Shown: in pieces, positions 43,613 through 50,722 of the stretch
How positions within the stretch are numbered: the stretch's first letter is position 1
Layout: each line of letters opens with the position of its first letter
NCBI GenBank assembly: GCA_021713395.1
Contig: JAKJJT010000013.1
Coordinates: 1-50,722, forward strand
Reading direction: 5' to 3'
From: Thiotrichales bacterium 19S9-11
Lineage (GTDB): Bacteria > Pseudomonadota > Gammaproteobacteria > Francisellales > Francisellaceae
Length of the DNA: 50,722 nucleotides
Notes under the pieces: generated by a model
Databases searched by the model: none
Told to the model about the DNA's origin: nothing
What the model saw: the letters and a program-made list of their open reading frames with translations, nothing else
Program-made: the position numbers and the translations under genes

Positions 43613-43825
43613 TTAAAATTGATACTTATAAATAAAATCATCCAATGCACTGATATGATCACGTTTTCGATTAATTTCATCTTCTGTCATCTCTAGTACA
43701 TTCATCAACTTATGTTTATCTAGTAATTCAGCTTTCCCTAAATCTTCATAAACCAATGACTGGTTGATATTAAAATACTCACACAAAGTATCAATATCTT
43801 CATATACAATACCATTTGTTATCAT
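43613..43825 (-). CDS. Small leader protein of the tail operon
   Basis: This 70-residue acidic protein is the first gene of the tail operon. AAAGGAAA lies before the ATG. It has no recognised domain. Its segment LCEYFNINQSLVYEDL could be a short helix-turn-helix. It ends 17 bases before the Mor-like gene, and may be a small regulator. Function unknown. Confidence 0.65.
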   Translation of the reverse strand: MITNGIVYEDIDTLCEYFNINQSLVYEDLGKAELLDKHKLMNVLEMTEDEINRKRDHISALDDFIYKYQF

Positions 43826-44174
43826 CTATAAATTTCCTTTTGACCGTTTTTAACACCACAAAGCAAATCATATCGATTTTTTAGAGAAGTTTTTGGCTTA
43901 AGTATTGAAAATAAATTAACCTATAAAATACTTTTAAACTTTTATTTATCATTAAGTAGGTTTTAAACATTCAAAAAATTTTTTAACTCTTGCGCATATT
44001 TCAAGCATATTTGAAATATGATAATTCTTGAGCGTTTCAAAAAAACTTTATTTCTCTTTGTTTTTAAAGTGATTTTTATCCACTTTTTCTGTAATAACTT
44101 AGTCAGTTATTATTTTTTTTATTTATGTAGAATGTTTATCAGAAAAATTTGTATTTATAAACAAGGGGAATGTC
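43826..44174. other. 349-bp divergent control region between the tail operon and the ankyrin gene
   Basis: No gene is visible in this AT-rich region. It separates the leftward tail operon from the rightward 1412-residue ankyrin gene. Its main feature is the palindrome at 43995-44020. No clear -35/-10 pair could be fixed for either direction; both promoters should lie here. Confidence 0.6.
43995..44020. promoter_or_regulatory. Perfect 10-bp-arm palindrome in the divergent control region
   Basis: CATATTTCAA and TTGAAATATG are perfect inverted arms around GCATAT, a 26-bp symmetric site. There is no following T-run fitting a terminator, and it lies between two divergent starts, so an operator bound by a dimeric regulator is more likely. 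It lies about 170 bases from each start codon. It could connect control of the tail operon and the ankyrin gene; that is inference. Confidence 0.5.
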
Positions 44175-47100
44175 ATGTCTTTAGCTGATTTAGAAATCAA
44201 ATCAAAAGCCCGTATATTACTAGGTAGAATTAAACTTAGCAACAATCCAGATTTAACAACAGCAATCTCTGGCGCTAATCAAAATGATTTAATCGCAATT
44301 TATTCTGAAGCACTGATTTTATTAATTGAGGACACCAGTAACCCCAATGCAATGATGCATACTTCTAGACTATTCGAAAAAGTACATATTCTAGAAAACG
44401 ATATTTTAAATTATAAAGACTCTAATGGTAATACACCTCTTCATATTGCTGCTATGACCCCTTCTTTAAGTAATGAACTTCAAAACTCTATAATAGCTAA
44501 AACTCATAATGCTAATACTCTTGATATTCAAAATAAATTAGGACAAACAGCACTTCATTTATCTGAAATTCATTCAAATAAAGAGTTCTCTCACATCCTA
44601 CTGCGCTCAAATGCCGATGCTCAAATTAAAGACCATAAAGGTCAAGCAGCCATTGATATTGCAGTTAAAAAGAACTTATTTAGCACTAACTATTATTTAA
44701 CACATGCCATTAATAATCATCTTTCAGATAATCTCAATAAAGCGATTTATGCTAATAGTACATCCTTAGATCGAAGGGTTAATATAACTGATAGATTTAC
44801 AAAAAAAGAAGAAAAAGAGTTAATTTCTTTATTAGCATACTCAGCGTATATTCATGCAGAACAAAAGCAAAATGCAGAAGCTAAAAAAGTCCTAGAGGAA
44901 TTATTGCAACTAAAATATGGTAGTGCACGTTACGTATTTAACCCTAATGAGCAAACACAGTATAATAAAACAAGTATGATTCATAAAGCTGCAGAGCTTA
45001 ATAGTGCTGAAACAATTAGAACTTTTTATCAACATAGAAAAGATACTGATTTTAATTTACAAAATCGAAATGGAGAGACTCCGTTACTTGTTGCATTGAA
45101 AAAACAAAATCATGATGCAGTAATTGCCCTGTTAGAAATCTTATTACAACAGCGCATAAATCCTAATGTAAAAATTGATGAGAATCTAGCTGACAAAATT
45201 CTTGTAGATGCTGCTAAAAATAATAATATAGATTTAGCTCATTTTGCATTACAACGTGGTGCTAATATCAACACTTTAGATGAAGGTCTCTATCCAATAA
45301 CACGAGCTATTCAAAATGGCCATCTTCAAATGGTTCAGTTTTTACTAAAACAGCAAGGCGTTAAAGTAGAAGTTTCTGAACTTCAAACTGCTTTAAATTT
45401 ATCTAATGGACAAACTAAAAAGCAAATTCTTGAAGCATTACAACCTCACGCAAATGAGATTCTTATACAAGCCGCTAAAGTAGGAAATATAAAGAATGCT
45501 CAATTAGCATTAGAGGCTGGTGCAAATCCTTTCTATATAGATAGTCAATCTACCTATCAATTTACTGCTATTTATTATGCAACTCAGAATAATGACTCTG
45601 CCATCATTAATGCCTTATTATTCAAAGATAGACGTCTTATAGATACTAAAGACTCTGCTGGATTTAAACCAATCCATATTGCAGCATATTATGGAAAAAA
45701 AGCGGCTTTATCAGCATTACTCTCTGTTAATAAAGATCAAATGAATGCGCTAAATAGTAATGGCCAATCCCCATTAACTCTTGCTATTAAACAAAGGCAT
45801 GTGACAATTGTTCAGAAGCTAGCACAACAAAAAGACATTATAGTCGGTATAGCTGAATTCGAAGCTGCTTTAAGTTTACCTAATGGACAAACCAAACAGC
45901 AAATTCTTGAAGCATTACAACCTTATGCTAATAATTTCCTTATAAACGCAATTCAAAAACAAAATGTACAAAATGTTCAATTAGCATTAAATACAGGTGC
46001 GAATCATAATGGTATTTATGACCAAAAACATAAAGCAAGTCCATTTCACTTGGCTACTTACTTTAATAATACAGACATAATGAACTTATTAGTTAGTAGA
46101 GATGCTAGTATAAATGTTGTTGATAAATTTGGAAACAACCCTATTCATTCAGCCGCATCTCTTGGCCACATAAATGCAATCAATTTTTTAATAAACAAAG
46201 ACTCAAACCTACTTAATGCTAAAAATCAAAATGAATTATCCCCTCTATCTTGTTCAATTACACATGAAAGAATAGACATGATAGGTCATTTGTTAAGTCG
46301 AGGTGCTAAAATTAGTTACGCTGAAATCGACTCTGCTTTGGAATTAGAAAATCAACATAGCAAAATACAAATTCTTGAAATACTAGCACAATATTACCCA
46401 AACTTATTGCTATTAAAAGCAATTGAAGCTAATGATTTGGCTGCTGTTAAAATAGCCATAAAATATGGCGCTAATGTTAATCATAAAGGACAAAACGATA
46501 TAACGCCATTACATCTAGCTTCCGTTTTAGGGTATAAAGAAGTAGTTCGCTACCTACTTGATAAAAATGCAGATCCTAACGTTCATAATCAAATTGACTC
46601 CGATACCCCTTTACATACTGCTGCCTATCATGGGCATACAGAAATTATCGATCTACTTATAAATAATAAAACACCTGCTAATTTAGACGCTTGTAATAAT
46701 CATGATCAATTACCTATTGATGTTGCTAGAAGTGAAAACCAAAATAATGCAGTAAGACTTTTACTTAGACATGCTAATGAATTGCTTTTAAAAGCTAGTG
46801 AAAATGGAAATGAAAAAAATGTTCAAATAGCGTTGGACGCTGGTGCAAATGCGATTGAAACTACTAATACTGATGGGCAAAATGCTATTCATTTAGCTGC
46901 TAAAAATGGTCATCAAGCAGCTGCTTATTTTTTAATACTCGATAATATTGATTTACTTAACAAACCAAATAAACACGGCCAGTCTCCGTTAATGATCGCC
47001 ATTATAAATAATAAAACTGAGATGGTAAAATTTTTATTAGCTCAAGGGGCTGATGTTAATTGTCAAAATGAAAACGGCAGCAGCCCTCTTCATCAGGCAG

Positions 47101-48413
47101 CAATAAAAGGCCATGAAAATATCGTTAAGTTACTTCTAAAAAAGGGTGCTAACCCTAATAGTACAGAGAATAATATGAAAATTTCTGCTACCCAGTTAGC
47201 AATACTAATACAAAATAAAAATATTCTTAACTCTCTATTAGAAGTAGCTAATATCAATAACCCAATAGCTTTAGATCAAGAAGGCAACACAACACTTAAT
47301 TATGCAATGATACATTATGATCGGTCACAAAAAAGTAAAGACATAATATTATCTGTTCTAGAAAAGTGTGATACAAAACACATAAACACAAAAAATAATG
47401 CTAAATGCTCTTCTTTAAAATATGCTGTTTTATACAATGAAAAAGATCTAGTTGAAGCCTTACTACAAAAAGGAGCTGAAGTTGATATTGATGTACTTCA
47501 AGCTTCAGAAAATAGCAGTAATACAATAAAGGAATTATTAAAACCTTATGCTAATCAATTACTCTTAGATGCTGCTAAAAATAATAACGTAGAGCGAACT
47601 GAAACAGCTCTAAAAGCTGGCGCTACAATTGATTTTCAAGATGAAAGTGGCATGACACCACTTCATCATGCCGCACTTAAGGGTCATGAATCAGTAGTTA
47701 AAAAACTTCTCGAAAATAATGCAAATCCTAATGCTACTGATAAAGATAACTATACACCTCTACATACTGCTGCAACAAAAAACAATACAAATATTATTTC
47801 CAACTTAATTAACAATGGAGCTAATTTATCTATATCTTGCATTGATGGAACTCCTCTAGATGTTGCTAATCACCATCGACAAACAGAAGTAGCTGTAATT
47901 TTAGAGTTTCGCAATCGGCTTAATGAAGAATTCATCCGTGCTGTTCGGCTAAATAGAATTGAAACCGCTACAGATCTATTAAACCGAGGCGCTCAAATTA
48001 ATGGTAAAGATAGCTGTGGTAGTACTGCTCTTCATTATGCTGCTAATAATGGCTTTGATGATCTGATTAATATCCTTTTACATAATAAAGCCGATATTCA
48101 TGCTAAAGATCAACAGGGTAAAACACCATTGATGCAAGCAATCTATGCTAATCATCACAGCTCTTATGATCTACTATTGAAGAAAGGGGCAAATAAACTT
48201 GATGAACAAGCTGTAGACTTGCCAGCAAATAGATCATTAAGTCAGCCCCCTATTCTATCCTCATTTAACTCTAGCATAGCTAGTGAGCATATAGATAGAA
48301 AAACAGTGCTTGAAAATGATGCTATAAGTCCTAAAAAGAAAGGTGCATTTGTTATGATTACGGCAGAGAATCAAGAAGAAAAAACATATGCCTATAGTTT
48401 TGATAAACCTTAA
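44175..48413 (+). CDS. Giant ankyrin-repeat protein
   Basis: This 1412-residue protein is made of ankyrin repeats from about residue 81 to 1340. Many are canonical, such as GNTPLHIAAM, DITPLHLASVLGYKEVVRYL, GSSPLHQAAIKGHENIVKLL and GMTPLHHAALKGHESVVKKL. Groups of repeats are spaced by a recurring module (residues near 340, 426, 585, 741, 866, 1126 and 1250) of the type NGQTK.QILEALQP.AN..L. The period between two of these is exactly 477 bases (159 residues), showing segmental duplication. The last 60 residues are a Ser/Lys-rich tail without CaaX. No signal peptide or membrane helix is present. AGGGGA lies upstream of the ATG. Probably a host-directed scaffold or toxin-like effector; partner unknown. 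Confidence 0.9.
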   Translation: MSLADLEIKSKARILLGRIKLSNNPDLTTAISGANQNDLIAIYSEALILLIEDTSNPNAMMHTSRLFEKVHILENDILNYKDSNGNTPLHIAAMTPSLSNELQNSIIAKTHNANTLDIQNKLGQTALHLSEIHSNKEFSHILLRSNADAQIKDHKGQAAIDIAVKKNLFSTNYYLTHAINNHLSDNLNKAIYANSTSLDRRVNITDRFTKKEEKELISLLAYSAYIHAEQKQNAEAKKVLEELLQLKYGSARYVFNPNEQTQYNKTSMIHKAAELNSAETIRTFYQHRKDTDFNLQNRNGETPLLVALKKQNHDAVIALLEILLQQRINPNVKIDENLADKILVDAAKNNNIDLAHFALQRGANINTLDEGLYPITRAIQNGHLQMVQFLLKQQGVKVEVSELQTALNLSNGQTKKQILEALQPHANEILIQAAKVGNIKNAQLALEAGANPFYIDSQSTYQFTAIYYATQNNDSAIINALLFKDRRLIDTKDSAGFKPIHIAAYYGKKAALSALLSVNKDQMNALNSNGQSPLTLAIKQRHVTIVQKLAQQKDIIVGIAEFEAALSLPNGQTKQQILEALQPYANNFLINAIQKQNVQNVQLALNTGANHNGIYDQKHKASPFHLATYFNNTDIMNLLVSRDASINVVDKFGNNPIHSAASLGHINAINFLINKDSNLLNAKNQNELSPLSCSITHERIDMIGHLLSRGAKISYAEIDSALELENQHSKIQILEILAQYYPNLLLLKAIEANDLAAVKIAIKYGANVNHKGQNDITPLHLASVLGYKEVVRYLLDKNADPNVHNQIDSDTPLHTAAYHGHTEIIDLLINNKTPANLDACNNHDQLPIDVARSENQNNAVRLLLRHANELLLKASENGNEKNVQIALDAGANAIETTNTDGQNAIHLAAKNGHQAAAYFLILDNIDLLNKPNKHGQSPLMIAIINNKTEMVKFLLAQGADVNCQNENGSSPLHQAAIKGHENIVKLLLKKGANPNSTENNMKISATQLAILIQNKNILNSLLEVANINNPIALDQEGNTTLNYAMIHYDRSQKSKDIILSVLEKCDTKHINTKNNAKCSSLKYAVLYNEKDLVEALLQKGAEVDIDVLQASENSSNTIKELLKPYANQLLLDAAKNNNVERTETALKAGATIDFQDESGMTPLHHAALKGHESVVKKLLENNANPNATDKDNYTPLHTAATKNNTNIISNLINNGANLSISCIDGTPLDVANHHRQTEVAVILEFRNRLNEEFIRAVRLNRIETATDLLNRGAQINGKDSCGSTALHYAANNGFDDLINILLHNKADIHAKDQQGKTPLMQAIYANHHSSYDLLLKKGANKLDEQAVDLPANRSLSQPPILSSFNSSIASEHIDRKTVLENDAISPKKKGAFVMITAENQEEKTYAYSFDKP
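45372..46395 (+). repeat. Segmental superrepeat within the ankyrin gene
   Basis: The stretch containing GGACAAACTAAAAAGCAAAT near 45408 recurs near 45885 at an offset of exactly 477 bases. A more diverged copy follows about 468 bases later (ATTCTTGA at 45426, 45903 and 46371). Each unit carries one spacer module and several ankyrin repeats. The regular period shows growth of the gene by duplication of whole 156-159-residue blocks. Confidence 0.8.
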
Positions 48414-48467
48414 ACAAAGTTATCTACTTCAATAAATAACAAAGTCAAACTCTAAATCAGGTGTATA

Positions 48468-48483
48468 TATCCTATATGGGATA
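48468..48483. promoter_or_regulatory. HipB-type operator palindrome downstream of hipA
   Basis: TATCC TATATG GGATA is a perfect inverted repeat of the same form as the three sites before hipB (50160-50231). It lies past the 3' ends of both hipA and the ankyrin gene, where no hip promoter is expected. It could tie control of a nearby transcript to the HipB repressor or allow looping. Activity is inferred. Confidence 0.5.
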
Positions 48484-48547
48484 GGGATAAATTATAATTG
48501 AAACAACTTTTCCGTATTAGCTTTTGTCTATGCATAAAAATAACTGG

Positions 48548-49861
48548 TTATTTTCCCTTAAGTTTTTCCTTTGCTTTCTGCAAACCAGAAAAAATAGGCT
48601 CTGAAATATCTTTAGGGAATGATCTTGGCAATTTTTTTGATACTGTTGCTATCACTGAGTCTGTTTTTTCTAATAACTCATTAATTATACTCTCAGCCCT
48701 ATTTACAGAATACTGAGCTGCCTTTGCTGTTTCTAAAAAATGCCTGCGTTGTATGGTATACCAATGATAATGGTTATTTTTACCTTTTAACGCCATTGCC
48801 ATTTTAATCTTTTTCTTTTGAAGTTGTTTTTTTTCTATTAAAGGGTAAGCTGAAATAATATCGTATAAGGGTGTCAGTCTATATTTCCCCTCTGGTTCAA
48901 TAAATAAACTAAAGTTTTTAGCATGACCATCAATACCTGCAATGAGCCAAAAGAAAACTTGTGCTCTAAAGAACATGTCCCGATCTTCTATGGCATTAAC
49001 TGATCCTAAAAGTAATTTCATAATATCTTTAATACCTGGACCACCATGAGATTGATATTTTAAATTTGAAGATATACCTAGCGCTTGACACATATCTTCT
49101 TGTGGTAAACGCATAATCCAGCTTTTATCACTTGATAGTCTTCGGTCAAACCGACTAACAGATAAAACTTTTACATCGCTAAAGTTTAAAACTTCACAAT
49201 CAGCCACAGAAATACCATATGCTTTTGCAATCAACGAGCATAACCACTCTATTTCACAGCTATCTCTTAAATCTATAGGCTGATCTTCATTAACAAAACC
49301 TATTGGTAATTTCAAAATATGCGTTGTTGGTGTTTCATGCAATGGTTCACACCATTTTCCTTTATAATAAAGTAAAGCTGTTTTTTCCTGCGCCCCTGCA
49401 ATTGAAATACGAAAGTCATAGTCATTATCAGGCATACCAAGTGGGTTACTCTTATAATTACGCAATCGGTTAGCAATTTCTGTTTCTGTCAAAGGCTTAT
49501 ATTGTATTTTTTTCTCAAAATCAGCTATTGGATCCTCTATTAATTGAATTGAACCGACACAGTCCCTACCAATACTTGCTAATAAGTCAAAAGGCTGATC
49601 AGTCCTTATCTGAAACCGAGTTTGCACTCTTTGACGTATTCGAGGGTTATCTGGTAAAAGATTATCAAAAAAGTTATAAACAATATCGCCGTTATATGGC
49701 TGTTCAATTAAGGGTAAAGATAATGAAATAGGCCTTGCGCCTGGACGATTCAACCAGTCTTTACTATAAATGAAAGTTAATACGTTTTGAAATGTCTTTT
49801 CTAAATAACCAACTAAAATGCCATTCATCAAAACATTTAGTTTCTGATATTTTTTTACCAT
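48548..49861 (-). CDS. hipA: HipA-type serine/threonine kinase toxin
   Basis: This 437-residue kinase is of the HipA family, which phosphorylates glutamyl-tRNA synthetase in E. coli and causes growth arrest and persistence. The glycine-rich loop RISIAGAQEKTALL is present near residue 150, with the Ser that is autophosphorylated in E. coli. The catalytic block AGIDGHAKNFSL lies near 305 and TPLYDIISAYP near 330. Length equals E. coli HipA (440). It overlaps the antitoxin hipB by seven bases. All key residues are present. Confidence 0.95.
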   Translation of the reverse strand: MVKKYQKLNVLMNGILVGYLEKTFQNVLTFIYSKDWLNRPGARPISLSLPLIEQPYNGDIVYNFFDNLLPDNPRIRQRVQTRFQIRTDQPFDLLASIGRDCVGSIQLIEDPIADFEKKIQYKPLTETEIANRLRNYKSNPLGMPDNDYDFRISIAGAQEKTALLYYKGKWCEPLHETPTTHILKLPIGFVNEDQPIDLRDSCEIEWLCSLIAKAYGISVADCEVLNFSDVKVLSVSRFDRRLSSDKSWIMRLPQEDMCQALGISSNLKYQSHGGPGIKDIMKLLLGSVNAIEDRDMFFRAQVFFWLIAGIDGHAKNFSLFIEPEGKYRLTPLYDIISAYPLIEKKQLQKKKIKMAMALKGKNNHYHWYTIQRRHFLETAKAAQYSVNRAESIINELLEKTDSVIATVSKKLPRSFPKDISEPIFSGLQKAKEKLKGK

Positions 49862-50106
49862 TCATCATTCCAATTGTCATTTGTTTTCAAACTTGCATCT
49901 TTAGCGACTATTTTTATTTCAGCATTAAGTGCTGTAAGTACTCGAAAAAGCGTGCTTAATTTTATATTTTCAGGATTTTTCTCTATTGCAGAAATTGTTT
50001 TCTGTTTTAAACCAACTAAGTCACCAATAGCTTGTTGCGTTAAGTTAAGTTTTTTTCTTTGATTCTTTATCAGCATTGATAAATCATGTGGAGAATGTAC
50101 AAGCAT
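49855..50106 (-). CDS. hipB: HipB-type antitoxin/repressor
   Basis: This 83-residue Xre-type protein has the helix-turn-helix LTQQAIGDLVGLKQKTISAI (residues about 23-42) and a HipB-like C-terminal strand, LNAEIKIVAKD. HipB binds HipA and represses the hip promoter. The ATG at 50106 has GGAGG five bases upstream, much better than the TTG at 50118. Three operator-like palindromes lie upstream. The acidic end NDNWNDEW could tuck into HipA. Confidence 0.93.
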   Translation of the reverse strand: MLVHSPHDLSMLIKNQRKKLNLTQQAIGDLVGLKQKTISAIEKNPENIKLSTLFRVLTALNAEIKIVAKDASLKTNDNWNDEW

Positions 50107-50159
50107 CTCAACCTCCAAGTATTTTTATAAGAAAATTTATGAGTTCAACTTAAATTATA

Positions 50160-50231
50160 TACCCTATAAGGGATAAAATCAAATTTATACCCTACAGGGG
50201 ATAAAGCAATAAATATACCCTACAAAGGATA
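50160..50231 (-). promoter_or_regulatory. Three HipB-type operators at 28-bp spacing
   Basis: Three 16-bp sites, TACCC-N6-GGATA, start at 50160, 50188 and 50216, exactly 28 bases apart. They resemble the TATCC...GGATA operators of E. coli hipBA, though with six rather than eight bases between arms. Regular spacing suggests cooperative binding of HipB, possibly with HipA, over the hip promoter. Confidence 0.7.
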
Positions 50232-50401
50232 GATAAGTTATGGTTTAAAAAGCTTTTTCGTGTTTGATTTTTCTTTCTTAAATAAAATATCAAATAATAT
50301 TCTTAAACTTTAAATTAGATTTATTAATTAAGTGTGTTTTACTATTAAATCTAAAATATAGGTATTAGTATATAAAAAATTATTTTACTTTTTGAAAAAA
50401 C

Positions 50402-50632
50402 ATGGCTGTTAGAAAAAATCATAAGGACATTAATAAACCTAAGTACGACCAATACTTTAAATTTAATTTAGAAAAGAAAGAAATTGCTCAGGGAGTAATC
50501 CGATCTGTATTGCCAAAAGAATTAATTAAATTATCTGACTTTACAAAAATGAAGCTAGAGGCAAGTGAACATATTGATGAAGAGCTAAGAAAATTTGATC
50601 TTCCCTCGAAAAAACGGACACCTAACTTATGA
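50402..50632 (+). pseudogene. Rpn-family nuclease, N-terminal remnant cut by an IS
   Basis: This reading frame of 76 residues carries NKPKYDQYFKFNLEKKEIAQ and then VLPKELIKLSDFTKMKLEAS and HIDEELRKFDL. This is the N-terminus of Rpn (YhgA-like, PD-(D/E)XK) recombination-promoting nucleases, which normally reach about 300 residues. The frame runs into the IS end at about 50615, and its last six codons and stop come from the IS. The catalytic core is lost, so the gene is broken. Confidence 0.75.
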
Positions 50633-50722
50633 GACCATTTCATATTCAACAGGCGATTTATATCCTAGTGTAGAATGCAAACGCTGTCTATTATAAAAAA
50701 TTTCAATATAATCAAAAATTGC
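50615..50722 (-). mobile_element. 3' end of an IS3-family insertion sequence (cut by window edge)
   Basis: The element's outer end reads CGGACACCTAACTTATGAG on the plus strand and matches the IS end at 131. Inside it lies the end of transposase OrfB on the minus strand. The element runs out of the window to the right. Together with the left IS, in the same orientation, it brackets the whole window. Confidence 0.75.
50627..50722 (-). CDS. IS3-family transposase OrfB, C-terminal 31 codons (partial)
   Basis: The minus strand reads [20 protein letters not shown] and closes at a TAA at 50627-50629. This is the conserved end of the rve integrase domain of IS3-family OrfB (the [12 protein letters not shown] block). 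The stop lies 12 bases inside the element's end. It overlaps the truncated Rpn frame on the other strand. It is incomplete because the window ends. Confidence 0.85.
   Translation of the reverse strand, partial: AIFDYIEIFYNRQRLHSTLGYKSPVEYEMVS

Noticed and set aside
34427-43825. Complete P2-like prophage
   Set aside because: No head, portal, terminase, integrase or replication genes lie on either side; the flanks are toxin-antitoxin and ankyrin genes.
34427-43825. Type VI secretion system or eCIS/PVC-type injector
   Set aside because: There is no AAA+ ATPase, TssB/C pair, TssJLM membrane complex or multiple sheath paralogues. Gene order and proteins are P2-type.
43995-44020. Palindrome as a transcription terminator
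   Set aside because: It lies between divergent start codons, where no transcript should end, and lacks an adjacent T-run on either side.
48498-48716. 72-codon plus-strand frame after the ankyrin gene
   Set aside because: Most of it is antisense to the hipA C-terminus. It has no ribosome site and no motif.
1-50722. tRNA, rRNA or CRISPR array
   Set aside because: No cloverleaf-like or rRNA-like stretch was found in the gaps, and no regularly spaced short direct repeats with unique spacers.
1-50722. Circular plasmid closed by one IS copy
   Set aside because: The IS orientation would allow it, but the content (polA, leu operon, ppsA, rlmD) is chromosomal; contig ends at IS repeats are simpler.

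Overview
The window is AT-rich, gene-dense bacterial chromosome. Its housekeeping genes (polA, a leuA-leuC-leuD-leuB cluster, ppsA/ppsR, rlmD, elbB, glpD, phrB, tatD and tcdA types) are gammaproteobacterial in character. Scattered between them are small orphan genes and ankyrin-repeat genes. Two of these genes end in a lysine-rich tail plus a eukaryotic-type prenylation box (CVIS and CVIL). This points to a host-associated or intracellular gammaproteobacterium of the Legionella / Francisella / Piscirickettsia kind. The genus cannot be named from the sequence alone, and no secretion-system genes lie in the window.

Layout. Positions 1-131 are the 5' end of an IS3-family element, and 50615-50722 are the 3' end of a related copy, both with the transposase on the minus strand. 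From 595 to 32832 lies a mostly ordinary core: MFS transporter, higBA toxin-antitoxin pair, photolyase, OPT transporter, DUF2147 protein, DNA polymerase I, ClpP-like protease, TatD nuclease, TcdA, a membrane protein/lipoprotein pair, leucine operon with a divergent Lrp-type regulator, PEP synthase with its regulator, Na+/H+ antiporter, RlmD, ElbB and GlpD. Between these genes sit orphan genes at about 11.7, 12.3, 15.9, 25.3, 25.7, 27.6 and 30.3 kb, which I read as candidate host-directed proteins.

From 32.9 kb to the end the region is accessory. It holds two toxin-antitoxin pairs, a complete-looking P2-type contractile tail operon on the minus strand (43825 down to 34427), a 1412-residue ankyrin gene facing away from it, a hipBA module with four operator-like palindromes, and an Rpn-type nuclease gene cut by the right IS.

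The tail operon is the most interesting system. Its order is small leader gene, Mor-like activator, V, W, J, I, fibre H, unknown, Rz/Rz1-like spanins, sheath FI, tube FII, E with a -1 frameshift extension E', a very short tape measure T, U, X, D. There is no capsid, portal, terminase, integrase, holin or endolysin. It therefore looks like a headless contractile particle (tailocin or domesticated injector) with a tail predicted to be far shorter than that of P2. It shares a 349-bp divergent control region, carrying a perfect 10-bp-arm palindrome, with the giant ankyrin gene. Whether the two are functionally linked is open.
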